Assembly: GCA_032718565.1 (NCBI GenBank)
Contig: JAVGVS010000836.1
Coordinates: 17,481-81,480 of the forward strand
Length of the DNA stretch: 64,000 nucleotides
Reading direction: 5' to 3'
Origin: Distichodus sexfasciatus
Lineage: Eukaryota > Chordata > Actinopteri > Characiformes > Distichodontidae
This document shows positions 37,801 to 47,612 of this stretch, piece by piece; within the stretch, counting starts at the first letter, position 1, and every line of letters starts with the position of its first letter. Below the pieces are notes generated by a model. That model searched no databases. It saw only the letters and a list, made by a program, of their open reading frames with translations, and had not been told where the DNA came from. A program made the position numbers and the translations under genes.

Positions 37801-38471
37801 TGAGCCAAGGGCAGCTCACCCAGCACCCAGCGCTGCCAGTCTGAGTACACGTCCAGCACGTCGGAAGCGGCGTCCACCAGCAGCTTGTGGGCGGCCGGGC
37901 AATACTTTTGGGCGAGGTCGCCGAAGGTCATGCAGGACGACTGGTAGGCCAAGAAGGTCTGGTCGAGCATGCGGCGCGACGGCTCGTTGCAGGCCAGCAG
38001 CCGACTAACCGCTTCGAAGCAGCACGCCTCGTCCGGGCTCCAGTGCAGCAGCAGCGCGGTGACGGCGGGCAGCGCGGGGCAGTGCGACACGTCCGGGAAC
38101 TCGCCCGCCACGCAGGAGATGACGGCGTGCGCCGATCCCTCCGCCTCCGGCTTCAGACAGTATGTCGGCAATGGAGAGCCGTCCACAAAGTCTGGAAGCG
38201 GGAAGGAGGACGGGTTCCGTTTGCTGCCTGCAGCGCTGGCCCAGTCGCGGTAGACGCCGGCATCCGGGGTGACGGTGCGACAGGGCAGGGCCTTGATCAG
38301 ATGGCGGTACACCAGGGCGCGCTGAGCGTGGTTCTTGGCCCAGTGTCCCGAGCGGGCGTGAGATTTCAGCTCTTTAGAGTCCTTGTACTCGGTTTTTCCT
38401 GCGGCCGCATCACGTGACACCTCGCCCATCTGGGACCAGTCCACAAATGCCCCAAAATCCTCCTCTGCCAT
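24829..38471 (-). CDS. tbc1d24: TBC1D24, TBC and TLDc domain protein (one exon disrupted)
   Basis: TBC1D24 combines a Rab-GAP-like TBC domain with a TLDc domain. It acts in synaptic-vesicle and endosomal traffic, and human mutations cause epilepsy and deafness. Coding exons on the minus strand are 37492-38471 (start MAEEDFGAFVDWSQM; whole TBC domain), 34620-34778 (NVQLAVNADNFCSEIVSAKE, start of TLDc), 31244-31307, 30995-31090 (GTGECFVFR), 28324-28591 and 24829-24983 (ALYIDSELNHGRT..LEVWGFQDAMAT, stop). All splice phases agree. Five exons are clean. The exon at 28324-28591 keeps a phase-compatible length (268 nt), but its conserved residues alternate between two frames and the in-phase frame contains TGA and TAG. 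This may be consensus error or real damage. ATP6V0C lies downstream on the same strand. Confidence 0.9.
25243..25735. mobile_element. Tc1-like non-autonomous element
   Basis: The left end TACAGTACTGTGCAAAAG, followed by TTTTAGGCAGGTGTG and a TGCTGTAAA segment, is mirrored on the right by TTTACAGCATTTTTCGACACC. The inner part holds the GTGTGACCTCCCTTTGCCTT motif common in fish Tc1 relics. The right end is diverged. It lies in TBC1D24 intron 5. Confidence 0.65.
26097..27707. mobile_element. hAT-like element with GGATGCACCGATCC ends and nested copy
   Basis: The left end TAGGGATGCACCGATCCAAC is mirrored by an imperfect right end, GGATCGGTGGGTCCTTA. Just inside, both sides carry a TTTTTCAGTTCCGATA motif or its inverse. 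A second internal end (GGACTGGTGCACCCCTATT near 27450) suggests a nested related element. An (AT)n run occupies about 26341-26412. No intact transposase was seen. Confidence 0.6.
28208..28270. repeat. (TCTA)n microsatellite beside TBC1D24 exon 5
   Basis: TCTA tetranucleotides run for about 60 bases and end roughly 55 bases from the exon's splice donor. The other side of the exon abuts a CA run at 28594-28628. Confidence 0.95.
29722..30316. mobile_element. MITE with 16-bp perfect TIRs
   Basis: GGCAAAACCAGTCGCT at 29722-29737 is the exact inverse of AGCGACTGGTTTTGCC at 30301-30316. The 595-bp interior has no meaningful open frame. It is in TBC1D24 intron 4. The superfamily was not determined. 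Confidence 0.7.
30625..30860. repeat. Interspersed teleost repeat (AATCCCAACTGGGGT family)
   Basis: The AATCCCAACTGGGGTTGC start, the GGAGCCTATCCTGGGAA motif and the following GC-rich part match the partial copy at the right edge of the window (63896-64000). Confidence 0.65.
31577..32156 (+). mobile_element. hAT transposase relic, copy left of the gap
   Basis: Broken frames encode pieces such as FSEFDLPQLYNETRQRIG and ELEEEASYYSATTDV, resembling the ...YNETR...TTD core of BED-type hAT transposases. It also carries the TTAGACACTTTTTAGGTG segment shared with the short hAT elements at 16550 and 35941. It is a dead relic in TBC1D24 intron 2, cut by an N run at 32157. Confidence 0.7.
32157..32166. 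other. Assembly gap (10 N)
   Basis: Ten consecutive N bases. The sequence on either side is nearly the same roughly 575-bp hAT relic in the same orientation. Confidence 1.
32167..32740 (+). mobile_element. hAT transposase relic, copy right of the gap
   Basis: This repeats 31577-32156 with small indels and substitutions, again ending in the YYSATTDV segment, and then continues VLNHLFAICS, beyond where the left copy stops at the gap. It is either a true tandem copy or a second haplotype of the same locus. Confidence 0.7.
35941..36688 (+). mobile_element. hAT element with TAGGGCCCTATGA ends and BED-finger start
   Basis: The ends TAGGGCCCTATGATTTACGC and GGATTTCATAGGGCCCTA match the family at 16550-17103, in the opposite orientation. 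Flanks CCAATTGT and CTAATTGT look like an imperfect 8-bp target duplication. From 36183 it encodes a start MAKRLKHRSPQKNDG and then pieces related to the CGGBP1-type BED finger, with frame breaks. It is in TBC1D24 intron 1 (between the first two coding exons). Confidence 0.75.
37036..37317. mobile_element. MITE with CAGGGCTGGG / CGCCCAGCCCT ends
   Basis: CAGGGCTGGGAAATTAATCC on the left and GATATCGCCCAGCCCTT on the right form an imperfect inverted pair around an AT-rich interior containing a TAATCTTGCCCGTGT motif. Similar ends appear near 39040-39308 and 29240. Confidence 0.55.
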
Positions 38472-38869
38472 GACCTCTGACCTTACACACACACACACAC
38501 ACACACACTTCAACAGACACACACACTAACCTCCCATACTGTCACTGCAAAGGAAGAGAAAGAGAGATGATCAGCTCTTCTACAATTGTGCGTTTGTAAC
38601 ACGGACAAATAACATTAAGCAATTACACGTTATTAGATTTTTACAGACAGGAAACTGGCCCAATTTTTCTCTCAACTTCTCAGTCTTACGTCTTGTTCCA
38701 TCCTCAAATTCCTCTCTTGAACCTCTTTATGTTAGTGCCAATTCATGTGTGTTACCCACCAAAAAATAACTTAAAACATAAATGCAACATTTGCTGAGTG
38801 AAAGCAAACCTGCATGCTTTGTTTACACCACAAACGCATGGTGTAGCACTTTGCGTTAAGTAGCATTGG

Positions 38870-39015
38870 CGAGTGAATGATTATTTGTCACTTTGAACAC
38901 AGCACAGCACACAGTGCACCACAAACAAATGTCAACTCTGCATTTGACCCATCCATGAAGGAGCAGAGGGCAGCTTTTTGGCAGCTCGCAGGAAGCAGTG
39001 CTTGGGGATGGTAAA
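38870..39015 (-). repeat. tRNA-derived SINE (partial)
   Basis: The GTGAATGATTATTTGTCACT start, the CATCCATGAAGGAGCAGAGG motif and the GCTTGGGGATGGTA end show a truncated minus-orientation copy. Confidence 0.65.
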
Positions 39016-39879
39016 TATGGTGAAATATGTCTCATACACCGAGTTGGGGAATTCATCTAGAATTAATCAAAATTAACATTCATGACAATCTTGTCCATGT
39101 GATTTTTTTCAATTATTTTTGAAATTCTTCTATTTCTTTAATTCAGTTAATACATCCCCAGTATGTGTGTGTTCAAACTACCACTTTAACGCACAGTTGA
39201 ACACGCACAGTTGAACATATCTTACTGACTGTACAAACCTTGTCTGTGAATTATGAAAGCAATATAAATTACTCATGATACTGATTTGAGGACACATCGC
39301 TCAGCCCTAGCCTTTCACGTCAGAGGATGAAACACTAGCGGAAAGGTAAAGTGTAGGTGAGGTCAGGGTGGGTGACCTGAGGGTCAGCTAATCAGCTTGG
39401 TCAAGCCTCTTATCAAACTGGTAATGACGCAGTGGTGAGCAACAGGAACGAGTCAGTGCAGAGCTCAGTTTACCACCGTAATGTGAGTAATGTGCGATTG
39501 ATTTGGAGCATAACCTTTCTCCTCTATTAGCAGTTGGTTAAAACACACAGCTTGCAAAGAAAGCAACATTAACACACATCAGGACTTAAACAGTCTCCGT
39601 GATTGTGCTGACTTGTCTAATGCCCTGCTCATGTGCACCACACCTCAAGGAGAATCCTACACCACCTGCGGTGCCATTCATGAGAGGCTGGCAGACCGGT
39701 TTGACAAAACGAAATCTTTACCTGTCCTGGACGGCATGCTTATGTACTGGCAACATAACTGAAATTGTGACAAATGCATGCCAACTGCATGACAAATAAT
39801 CACTCACTTAAACGTACAGTTTGCATGTAAACACACTGCATGTAAAAGCATGCCGAATGTAACGTGGGTAATGCACATT

Positions 39880-40035
39880 TCGCATTTACGGCATATAGCA
39901 GATATCCTTATCCAGAGTGACTTTCATTTCAAAATTAGAGGGACAGTCTCCCTGCAGCAACTTGGCGTTAAGGGTCTTGCTCAAGGACCCAATGATGGTA
40001 GTGCTGGAGGTAGGATTCGAACGCACAACCTCAAG
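39880..40035 (+). repeat. Interspersed teleost repeat (CTTATCCAGAG family)
   Basis: CATTTACGGCATATAGCAG, CCTTATCCAGAGTGACTTTC, GGGACAGTCTCCCTGCAGCA and GGTAGGATTCGAACGC occur in the family order. Confidence 0.7.
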
Positions 40036-40440
40036 TTTACTTCGCGCTCCCGCTACTCACTTCCACTCGATTTATGTAGTAAGACTATAAGAAAAGTGAG
40101 TGGAAGTGAGTAGGGGGTGTGTGAAGTAACTAGTTTAGGAAAGCAATGCAAATCCAGGGTAAGAACGTTTGACGCTGAGGTATAGAATGAAATCCCCGAC
40201 GACTTCAGAATCCCGGCTAGACGCACTTTTTAGGTCTTAAAAAGAGGACATGTCCGGGGGAAAGAGGACGCCTGGGCACTCTTGTCCTAAAAACCAGTCC
40301 ACCATCACCTCTGTAAAGGTGCATAGCATGTCAAGATTTGTGTACTTTTTTGTGTAATGTTTTATGAACACATATACATGTAAAAATATGTGTAACGCAC
40401 ACACTGCACGTAAAGACCTTAATTTCACGCTTCATATAAA

Positions 40441-41514
40441 TATGTGACCCCGCCTGTGATAACCCGGCTAAAATCGCCAAATCTACTTATGAAATAAAGA
40501 GCGTCAAAGTAGTCATAGCGAGAAAAATGTCAACAATATGCCATATGAGTTTATTGCAGTAAATGACAGATTATGTACTGAGGTTTTCGGATGTAATGTT
40601 TGAAATGTAATTTCTAACAGGATAAATAGCGAAAGTCGTGACTTTATTCACCTTACGTTTCCATTTTCCACCGGAAAATACCGGAGGTTGGCTTCGTAAA
40701 CATCGCTTTTCTAACGTCTTTGGGATTACTTTATGTGCAAAAGCAACTGGTGATTTGTGTGTTATTCGGTTTAGGAACTACTGTTCTATCATTATAAAGT
40801 GCATTCAGACATTAAGATCAATGTGTATCCGCGGCAGTCACGTCAGGTAAAGAGGAGGTAGAAAAATTACGACTTTAGCCGGGGGCCGCTTTCTGTGTGT
40901 GTTGCTTTGTGTCACTGTGTACACACCAGAAACAGTGCTTTGTTTTCGGTAGATGAACGTTTTGTCAATCTAACCATTTCACCTATTTCATCGACATTTT
41001 ATGCTTGGTATCTCTCTCTCTCAAAAAAAAAAAAAGACTTCGACGCTAACTCTGAGGTAATTCTGATTCCCATGGCGGCGCCAATAAGCAAGGAACAGAA
41101 GGTAGCCGAGTGTTTAAACATGCTTTTTCGTGTTGATATGCATGCTTTTTCGCCATGCATATCATAATAAATAGACCCATTTTCCAAAAGTACCAGAGTT
41201 TTTCCATAAATCTCACTTGAAATGGGAGAATGTACGCTTTAATTTGGTATATGACACACAGTCAGGATAATTATGGTTCAAAGATGCGTCGGTGTTGAAA
41301 ATATGTGTGTTTTCACATTGAAATTTCTCAAAAACCGGTTTTTCTGAGCCTGTAATTTGCCAAATCTTTGACATGGCCTTACTTGGTCAGTATTAAAGAT
41401 ATCAAGGTGACATTTTCAGAAAATGTTCTTTAAATTATGTAGAATTATTTTATGTATAAAACAGAGTTGCCAAAAAATGACTTTAGCTGGGTTACCGTAG
41501 GCAGGGTCACATAT
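40441..41514. mobile_element. TIR element, TATGTGACCC ends, about 1.07 kb
   Basis: TATGTGACCCCGCCTGTGAT followed by AACCCGGCTAAAATC on the left is mirrored on the right by GACTTTAGCTGGGTTACCG and GGCAGGGTCACATA. No transposase-like frame was recognised, so it is probably non-autonomous. Confidence 0.65.
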
Positions 41515-41518
41515 GTGT

Positions 41519-41610
41519 GTAATGCACAAGCTGCATATAAAGATCTGTGTAATGCACGAGCTGCATATAAAGATCTGTGTAATGCACGAGCTGCATGTAT
41601 CAGCACGTGA
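41519..41610 (+). repeat. 31-bp tandem repeat (GTAATGCACGAGCTGCATATA)
   Basis: Three consecutive copies of a GTGTAATGCACGAGCTGCAT-based unit, spaced about 31 bases apart, include TATAAAGATCT. Confidence 0.8.
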
Positions 41611-42022
41611 CTAAGGCAGTCACTCTGCATGAATTAGGACGTGATTAATGCACGTAAGTCGCAGGTATCAATACGTGACTAAGGTAGTTATGCTGCGTGT
41701 TTCGGAGCGTGACTAAAGCAGCTCTAGATGCGATCGAGACTCACTCTCTCGCACACGCACACGCACAGTTACCGTGTTAAGGCTACAGCTTGGTTCATCA
41801 TCAGCCTGTCAGTCGGACCGCATTTTATCCAAAATCATTTTTGGTCTTTATGTCCGTGTTCCACGCCTTCAGCGTTCCCGTAGTGACCTGGCGCTCCGCC
41901 GCCGTCGAGACGCCGTGACCGAGAGGCGACGCGTGCCCGGAGGGTGATCGGAGCGGGACGTGCTGCGCGTCCAGCGCGTTTTTAATAATTTGGCGGGTTT
42001 ATAATAACAGAACCGCTCTTAC

Positions 42023-42120
42023 CTGCCTGGATTTCCGCCGCCTTGAAACTGCGCCGCGCGCATGCGCACGAGATAAGAGCGATGAGCGCGCGTCAGGCCA
42101 CGGGAACGCGCACAGGGAAT
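42023..42120 (-). promoter_or_regulatory. Putative TBC1D24 untranslated first exon and NRF1-type promoter
   Basis: On the minus strand a CpG-rich sequence ends in CCAGGCAG followed by a perfect GTAAGAGC donor (exon edge at 42023). It carries the palindrome GCGCATGCGCAC, a classical NRF1 site, at about 42058-42069. It lies 3.5 kb upstream of the first TBC1D24 coding exon, which is preceded by a plausible GTCAG acceptor, so it is the best candidate for that gene's transcription start. A wider CpG-rich zone spans about 41870-42120. Confidence 0.55.
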
Positions 42121-44113
42121 TGACGCAGCCACGCGACCAGATGTTTTACTCAATAAAAGTCTCAGAAATAAGTACGCTATAAATGCAATGTCATCAGATA
42201 AATAGACCGATGCATACGCAAGAAGATAGATCCTTTATTGATCAATTCACGAAATTATTAATTATTATCAAAATTATTAATGAACTATGCCATAAATCCA
42301 TAATCTACACTCGTTGATGAACGCTCCAGAATTCCAAGCATATGATCATTTTACATGACGATTTTGGCTATGACTTTAAAAAGATTGCTTTGAGGATCTC
42401 AACAAAAACCTCCCATAAGAGGCCAATTTGTGTATTTCCAGTATTTTTTGGAACTTTTAATGTTTAAATTGTTTTAAGATGGGACGCGTCACCGCGCTCT
42501 GAGTGCGCGTGTCAGTGGCTCGGGAGTGCGCAGAGGAGGCGGTGGCGCGCCTCATGACTCCAATTACGTTAATTAAGTTAATTAAGTTAATTAAGTTAAT
42601 TAGCAGAAGGCGTTGACCTCTCTCTCTATCTCTCGCTCTTTCTCTCTCCGCATGTTTTTCATGCTCTGCTTGTTTTTCTCATTTCGGCATGTTGATGTCT
42701 TGCACCAAGAAAATAAGACCAAACAAATCCAGCAGTTTATTCCCTATGCAAAGCCAGGAATGCGTTGAAGTTGTACTTCAAGGTTCCAGATTCTTTATGT
42801 AAACCATAAATACTCCTGAGATATGCTTATAATTTTACACAACGTTAAATAATGAAGAGGTACAAATTTACCTTGTTCTAAGTAATATAAAATATGTAAC
42901 ATATCCCCCCCCAAAATTGAAATAATAAGTAATTTGGATACATCTCTACTTGGTCCAAGATATGGCTAATGTTAATGACAGTTAACAAAGAATGGATTAT
43001 ATATTTGTATTTATCGGTATGTATTTGTTGAAGTATGTCATAAATCAGTGACTGTAACAGTGCTGATAACAGTCGATATAGTGGCCTCTTTTAGCCTGGC
43101 TACATTTTTGTTTTCTCTCAATAAATAATATATTCTGCAGTTGTACGTCATAAGTATCAGCTGTTCATATAGTTCATACACACACACAACACACACATCT
43201 GAGAGAGAGAGAGGCAGATGGAGTCTCTCCAAGCTTAAAGGCTTAACACTTTTCAAATCCTTCCGCTTCTTCTGTCTGACATTATTTCTGTCTTCTCAGT
43301 TCATGTGAAAGTGTTTATCTGCACAAATCACATACAGCAAATAACAGTACTGCAGGACCATATACCATTTGTATCATTTTTTTTATTCCTTAAAAGACAT
43401 GGATTCTTCAGTAGAGCATAAATGCTGAATGTGGTTTATTTGTGTGAGGTCTCAGGCTGCCCTCTGCTGGACAGACCTGTGTACTGCCACAAGCAGACTG
43501 CAGCAGGCCTTTATAACCACTGGGGGCGCTGTTTTGTCAAAAAAAAATCCATTTTATTAGGTTTTGAAAAAATCATCTTCTGAAAACCTGCTGAAGTGAG
43601 TGATTATTTGTCATTGTGAACACAGCACAGCACACGGTGCACTACAACCATGTGTGCGCTCTGCATTTGATCCATCCAAAAAGGAGCAGTGGGCAGCTTT
43701 TTGGCAGCTTCTCTTGAGTGTCTCTGTTGTGGCCAGGCAAAACCCTAAATAATTACAGACTAATGTTTTCTGAATATCTCCAGTCTCTATCTTCAGCTTC
43801 TTCTTTTCTTATTCTTTCGGCTGCATGATATCGGGTAGATATTCAGACTCTGACTTGGACCAAGTGCCATAGATTACTCTCATTCTTCTCGCTCATTTTC
43901 ATACAAGCGTCCGAACTTAACGCTATCAGATCACACAAGTAAAACCCTGCGCTGTTCGTTCTGAAGAACAAATACAGAGCTATGTAAAGCAGAGAGAGTA
44001 GAAGAGGGAGAGAAGGAGGGCAAAGACAGATCATTCAGTCTCTCAGCCATCTCCACAACTGCCTGTCTGGTTCTGGACAATTGCCGCCCTCGTCCCGTCC
44101 TCATCTTCGACTG
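42121..44113. other. Gene-free region before the MYADM-like pair
   Basis: This holds a LINE-like 3' tail on the minus strand (GATAGATCCTTTATTGATCA near 42224), a short TTAATTAAG array (about 42565-42602), a partial SINE (43592-43715, minus) and simple repeats. No exon was recognised. The last few hundred bases presumably include the 5' leader and promoter of the first MYADM-like gene. Confidence 0.55.
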
Positions 44114-44980
44114 ATGGACAAGGTAAAATTCACGCCTTCGGCCCTGCTGAGCACCCGAGGTGCGCTGCACATGTCCCAGGTGATCATGTGCGTGGTGACC
44201 TTTGTGGTGGGGGCCATCTGGAGTCAGCCGTACCACACCTACTGGATCTACGCCATGGTGATCTGGGCGCTGTGCCCGCTCATCACCCTTGTCATCACTG
44301 TGGTGGAGTTGCTGCTCCTGCACAAACTCTTCCTCTACATGTGCATGGACTGGGACGACTTCACCACAGGCATGGCCATGATGTCCTCCCTCACCACTTT
44401 CTCCTGCTGTGTCACCATCGCCAACTTCTACACCTGCAGGAGGTGTTTGTGGGGCTGGGTCATGACTGTGCTGTCGGCCATCTGCTGCCTGCTCTACTGC
44501 GTCGAGACGTTTCGAGACAAGTGCGACTCTACACGCTCGGCTACCTACGTGGCTGCACTTCCTGGCTTCATCAAGGTCCTGGAAGCCTTTGTCAGCTGCA
44601 TCATCTTCGTCTCTCTGATCGGCTATGTGGGTCAGCCGGCGCTGCAGTGGTGCATCGTGGCCTACGTGATCCCCTTTCCCATCATCCCCCTCATCATCAT
44701 CACCAACATCATGACCAAGCTGAAGAAGTGCCTCCCCTTCAGCATCGACAAGTTCGTCATCGTCTTCCTCATCATTTCAGTGCTGCTCTACATCTCGGCC
44801 GCCATCATCTGGCCTATCTACAGCTTCCGGCACAACCCCAAACCCAAAGACTGTCCCGGGAACAGCTGTGTGTGGAGCATCCAGTTCATCGTCACCTTCA
44901 TGACCTACGTTAACCTCTTTCTCTTCACTCTTGACCTCATCCTCACCTGCCTGGGTAAATGTGGCTTTAGACAATCCTGA
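44114..44980 (+). CDS. MYADM-like double-MARVEL membrane protein, copy 1
   Basis: MYADM family members are multi-span proteins with two MARVEL domains found at ordered membrane microdomains; MYADM itself helps place Rac1 and organise cell junctions. This single-exon frame gives 288 residues starting MDKVKFTPSALL. The open frame extends upstream only through a non-ATG codon, so the ATG at 44114 is the natural start. About eight hydrophobic helices alternate with short loops. The phrase MDWDDFTTGMAMMSSLTTF in the first MARVEL unit and SVLLYISAAIIWPIYSF in the second are family hallmarks. A polyadenylation signal AATAAA lies at 45121. A second, diverged member follows 1.4 kb downstream in the same orientation. 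The exact orthologue cannot be named. Confidence 0.85.
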   Translation: MDKVKFTPSALLSTRGALHMSQVIMCVVTFVVGAIWSQPYHTYWIYAMVIWALCPLITLVITVVELLLLHKLFLYMCMDWDDFTTGMAMMSSLTTFSCCVTIANFYTCRRCLWGWVMTVLSAICCLLYCVETFRDKCDSTRSATYVAALPGFIKVLEAFVSCIIFVSLIGYVGQPALQWCIVAYVIPFPIIPLIIITNIMTKLKKCLPFSIDKFVIVFLIISVLLYISAAIIWPIYSFRHNPKPKDCPGNSCVWSIQFIVTFMTYVNLFLFTLDLILTCLGKCGFRQS

Positions 44981-45120
44981 GACACTCACAGACTTTTTGT
45001 TCTTATTTTTTAAATGTATTGTCTTTTTTTATACATTCATAACTGTTGTAGCATCTCTTCTTTTTTCTTATTTTTCTAAAAACATGGTAAAACCATTTTC
45101 CTCTGTGTTGTGAGCCTATA

Positions 45121-45126
45121 AATAAA
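45121..45126 (+). terminator. Polyadenylation signal of MYADM-like copy 1
   Basis: A canonical AATAAA lies 141 bases after the stop codon, in AT-rich sequence. Confidence 0.7.
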
Positions 45127-45217
45127 TTGTTCTTTACTTAATCAACCCTGAGTTTCACTATTACATCAATTCCTTGCACATACACATGCATAAACATAAG
45201 ATCAAATATAAGAAACA

Positions 45218-45575
45218 CAGTGAGACAGACTTGCAAACTGCAGGACAGTTTTATTGGTTAACATGTGCTTGTTATTGCTGGAAGATATATTTTACATTTA
45301 CATATTCAGCATTTATCTGATGCCCTTATCCGATGCTGCTGCCATATATATATATATATAAAGGTTTGTCCAACGATTTTACAATATATATAAACTTGTG
45401 CTGGACTGGGTCAGTATCTAGAGAGTGGAAGCAGCACTGGATAAGGGCATCAGATAAATGCTGAACATGTAAATGTAAAATGTCCTACAGCAATAAGACC
45501 AAGTGCTTGCGGTAATGCAACTCTTCTCAAGCACGTGTTAACCAATAAAACGGTCCTACAGTTTGCAAGCCTCTC
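45218..45575. repeat. Long imperfect inverted repeat between the MYADM genes
   Basis: The left arm (about 45218-45345) runs CTTGCAAACTGCAGGAC, GTTTTATTGGTTAACATGTG, TTTTACATTTACAT, CAGCATTTATCTGATGCCC. The right arm (about 45428-45575) is its reverse complement with a few indels: GGGCATCAGATAAATGCTG, ATGTAAATGTAAAA, CACGTGTTAACCAATAAAAC, GTCCTACAGTTTGCAAG. About 80 bases of loop separate them. It may be a transposon with long terminal inverted repeats. Confidence 0.8.
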
Positions 45576-45707
45576 ACTGTGCATCTTTTTTTAAACTAAA
45601 ATGACCTCCAAACAAAAAGAGACAATCAGCAACAGCATTATACCACAAGGACCAGGACAATTTATTTAAAAAAAAAACAAAAAAACAAAACCACAACAAA
45701 TGGGCAA

Positions 45708-45915
45708 ATTTGGACAGTTGGTAGTGTAACGGTTATGGAGTCCCGGACCAGTAAAGGTACCACTTAGGTACTCATGAAGAAGGTATGTCCTCAAGCACTG
45801 CTCCCAGGGCACTGCCAAAAGCAGTGAAGTAGTGAAGGATGGGTTAAATGCAGAGTTCGCATGTGGTTGTGGTGCAGTGTGTGTTGTGCTGTGTTCCCAA
45901 TGACAAATACTCACT
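45708..45915 (+). repeat. tRNA-derived SINE
   Basis: The ACAGTTGGTAGTGTAACGGT head, the AGTAAAGGTACCACTTAGGT body and a TTCCCAATGACAAATACTCA end match the window's main SINE family. Confidence 0.75.
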
Positions 45916-46375
45916 TAAAAGAATCTTGGTGAAAAGTGCATAAGTGGATTTCAAACAGTTGGTGAAGGAGGGCCAACTACTAGTGAACAAATAATCACAA
46001 CACTTTCACAACTAAGCAGAACCAGACAGACATGATATGTGACTTGAATTCTGACAGTGATGTGGTTTTTCGGAACTGAGTTCTGTCATTTCTAGAAGAT
46101 AAGCGTGAACCAATCATGACATTGCTGTTGATGAAAGTAAAAGGAAACTTTACTTAATTGTAGAGAGCTGATGGTGTCCTTTATCAGGCTGCACCACACA
46201 CTCCCTCTCCTAGTCCAGCGTAGGAAAAATTTATGTAAAGCAGTTCTTATGTGAGTGGTTAAGGCGATCAAATATATCACACTCTCGCAGCTGTCAGGTA
46301 GCGAGGACTCGCCAGACCCTCTCGTCCACTTTAGAAAAACATTCTGCAAAAACCAGTTGGAGCTGCACCTGCAAA

Positions 46376-47245
46376 ATGGGCTGTTGTGGCTTGAGCATGT
46401 CGAGCGCATTGCGACTGCTGGAGGCAGTGTTCTGTGGTTTGGCCTTAATGATCCCCATGTTCTCTGGAGCGATGCGGAACCCGTACGGCGTGTGGTGCGA
46501 GTTCGTGTGGACACTGGGGCTGGTGGTCGCCGTGGTGATCTTCGTGCTGGAGAAGTTCCTCTGCAACACAATCGTGGAGATGGTGGTGTTGAAGCACAGT
46601 TGGGCCGATCTCACCTGTGGATTGTCGCTGGAGATCGCTGTCATGCTGCTCTTCGCCTCTGGCATCTACTGCTTCGTCTTTGTGTGCCTCTCATGCGTGG
46701 CGGCAATTTTCTGTGCCTTGTTTTCCATCGTGGCACTGGTGCTGTATGCGGTGGACGCTGTCATGGCCAAACTAAAGTGCCCCAACGGCTACCTGTCGGG
46801 CCTCAGGGGCCTCCTACGCTTCTTCCAGGCCCTGATCGCCTGCGTGCTGCTCGCAGCCATCTCTGATTACTTCCTGGGCGTGGAGCGGCGCTTCATTCCG
46901 CCCGGCATGGTGTGGTGCATTGTGGTCCACGTTGTCTGTTTCCCGGTGTCAGTGCTGATCATCCTGATCCATCTGATCAAGCTGCTGGGAGCATTGCTGT
47001 GCTTTGCCCTGGACAGGTTGGAGGTGATTTTCAACATCGTCGCTGTGGCGCTCTACATTTCCGCTGCAGTCATCTGGCCACTCTACGCTTATAAAAACTA
47101 CATGAGAGGTGCGGCACACAGCGACCGACTTCACGACCGCCGCTATCATGACCTCAACATCGCCACGGTCCTGACCTACGTCAATCTGGCCTTGTATGTG
47201 GTCGATCTAGTCCTGTCAGTGATTGCTCTTTACAAACGTATCTAA
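46376..47245 (+). CDS. MYADM-like double-MARVEL membrane protein, copy 2
   Basis: A second single-exon, 289-residue member of the MYADM family. It begins MGCCGLSMSSALRLLEAVFC in a good Kozak context (AAAATGG) and ends in a basic YKRI tail. Eight hydrophobic segments form two four-helix MARVEL units. Family landmarks are CGLSLEIAVMLLFASGIYCF in the first half, and ALYISAAVIWPLYAYK with VLTYVNLALYVVDLVL in the second. It shares only scattered identity with copy 1, so the duplication is old. A SINE at 47380-47612 sits in its presumed 3' UTR, and an AATAAA occurs at 47983. The N-terminal CC pair could be lipidated, but that is inference. Confidence 0.85.
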   Translation: MGCCGLSMSSALRLLEAVFCGLALMIPMFSGAMRNPYGVWCEFVWTLGLVVAVVIFVLEKFLCNTIVEMVVLKHSWADLTCGLSLEIAVMLLFASGIYCFVFVCLSCVAAIFCALFSIVALVLYAVDAVMAKLKCPNGYLSGLRGLLRFFQALIACVLLAAISDYFLGVERRFIPPGMVWCIVVHVVCFPVSVLIILIHLIKLLGALLCFALDRLEVIFNIVAVALYISAAVIWPLYAYKNYMRGAAHSDRLHDRRYHDLNIATVLTYVNLALYVVDLVLSVIALYKRI

Positions 47246-47379
47246 AAGCACATGCTCGGAGTAATATGGTGAAAGTGAACACAAGCTTAACTGTGGGCGA
47301 TAAATGGCAACACTGCTTAATTGTATTAGGGCAAATGTTTTGATAACTTTTACACATGATGAGGACTTTAGTCTCTAAA

Positions 47380-47612
47380 GTGAGTGATAATTTGTCATTA
47401 TGAACATAGCACAGCACACAGTGCACAACAACCAAGAGTGACTTCTGCATTTGAGCCATCCATGAATGGGCTGACAGGCAGCACCGGGGAGCAGTACCTT
47501 GGGTACGATACCTTGCTCATGATTACCTCAGTGGTACTTTTATCGGTCTGGGACTTGAAACCTTCTGATTACAGGGCCAACTCCCTAACCGCTACACTAC
47601 CACTGCCCCTGT
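47380..47612 (-). repeat. tRNA-derived SINE
   Basis: It runs from AGTGAGTGATAATTTGTCAT through the CATCCATGAATGGGCTGACA and GTACGATACCTTGCTCATGA motifs to CTAACCGCTACACTACCACT, a near full-length minus copy. Confidence 0.75.

Noticed and set aside
37887..38417. 176-codon plus-strand frame
   Set aside because: It is the antisense shadow of the TBC1D24 first coding exon.
41519..41610. Direct repeats considered as a CRISPR-like array
   Set aside because: There are only three units with no variable spacers, in a eukaryotic genome; it is an ordinary tandem repeat.
44081..44113. Upstream extension of MYADM-like copy 1
   Set aside because: The extension begins at a TTG codon. The first ATG is at 44114 and the family does not require the extra residues.
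44188..44913. 241-codon frame rich in histidine and leucine
   Set aside because: It is an out-of-frame reading of the MYADM-like copy 1 exon.
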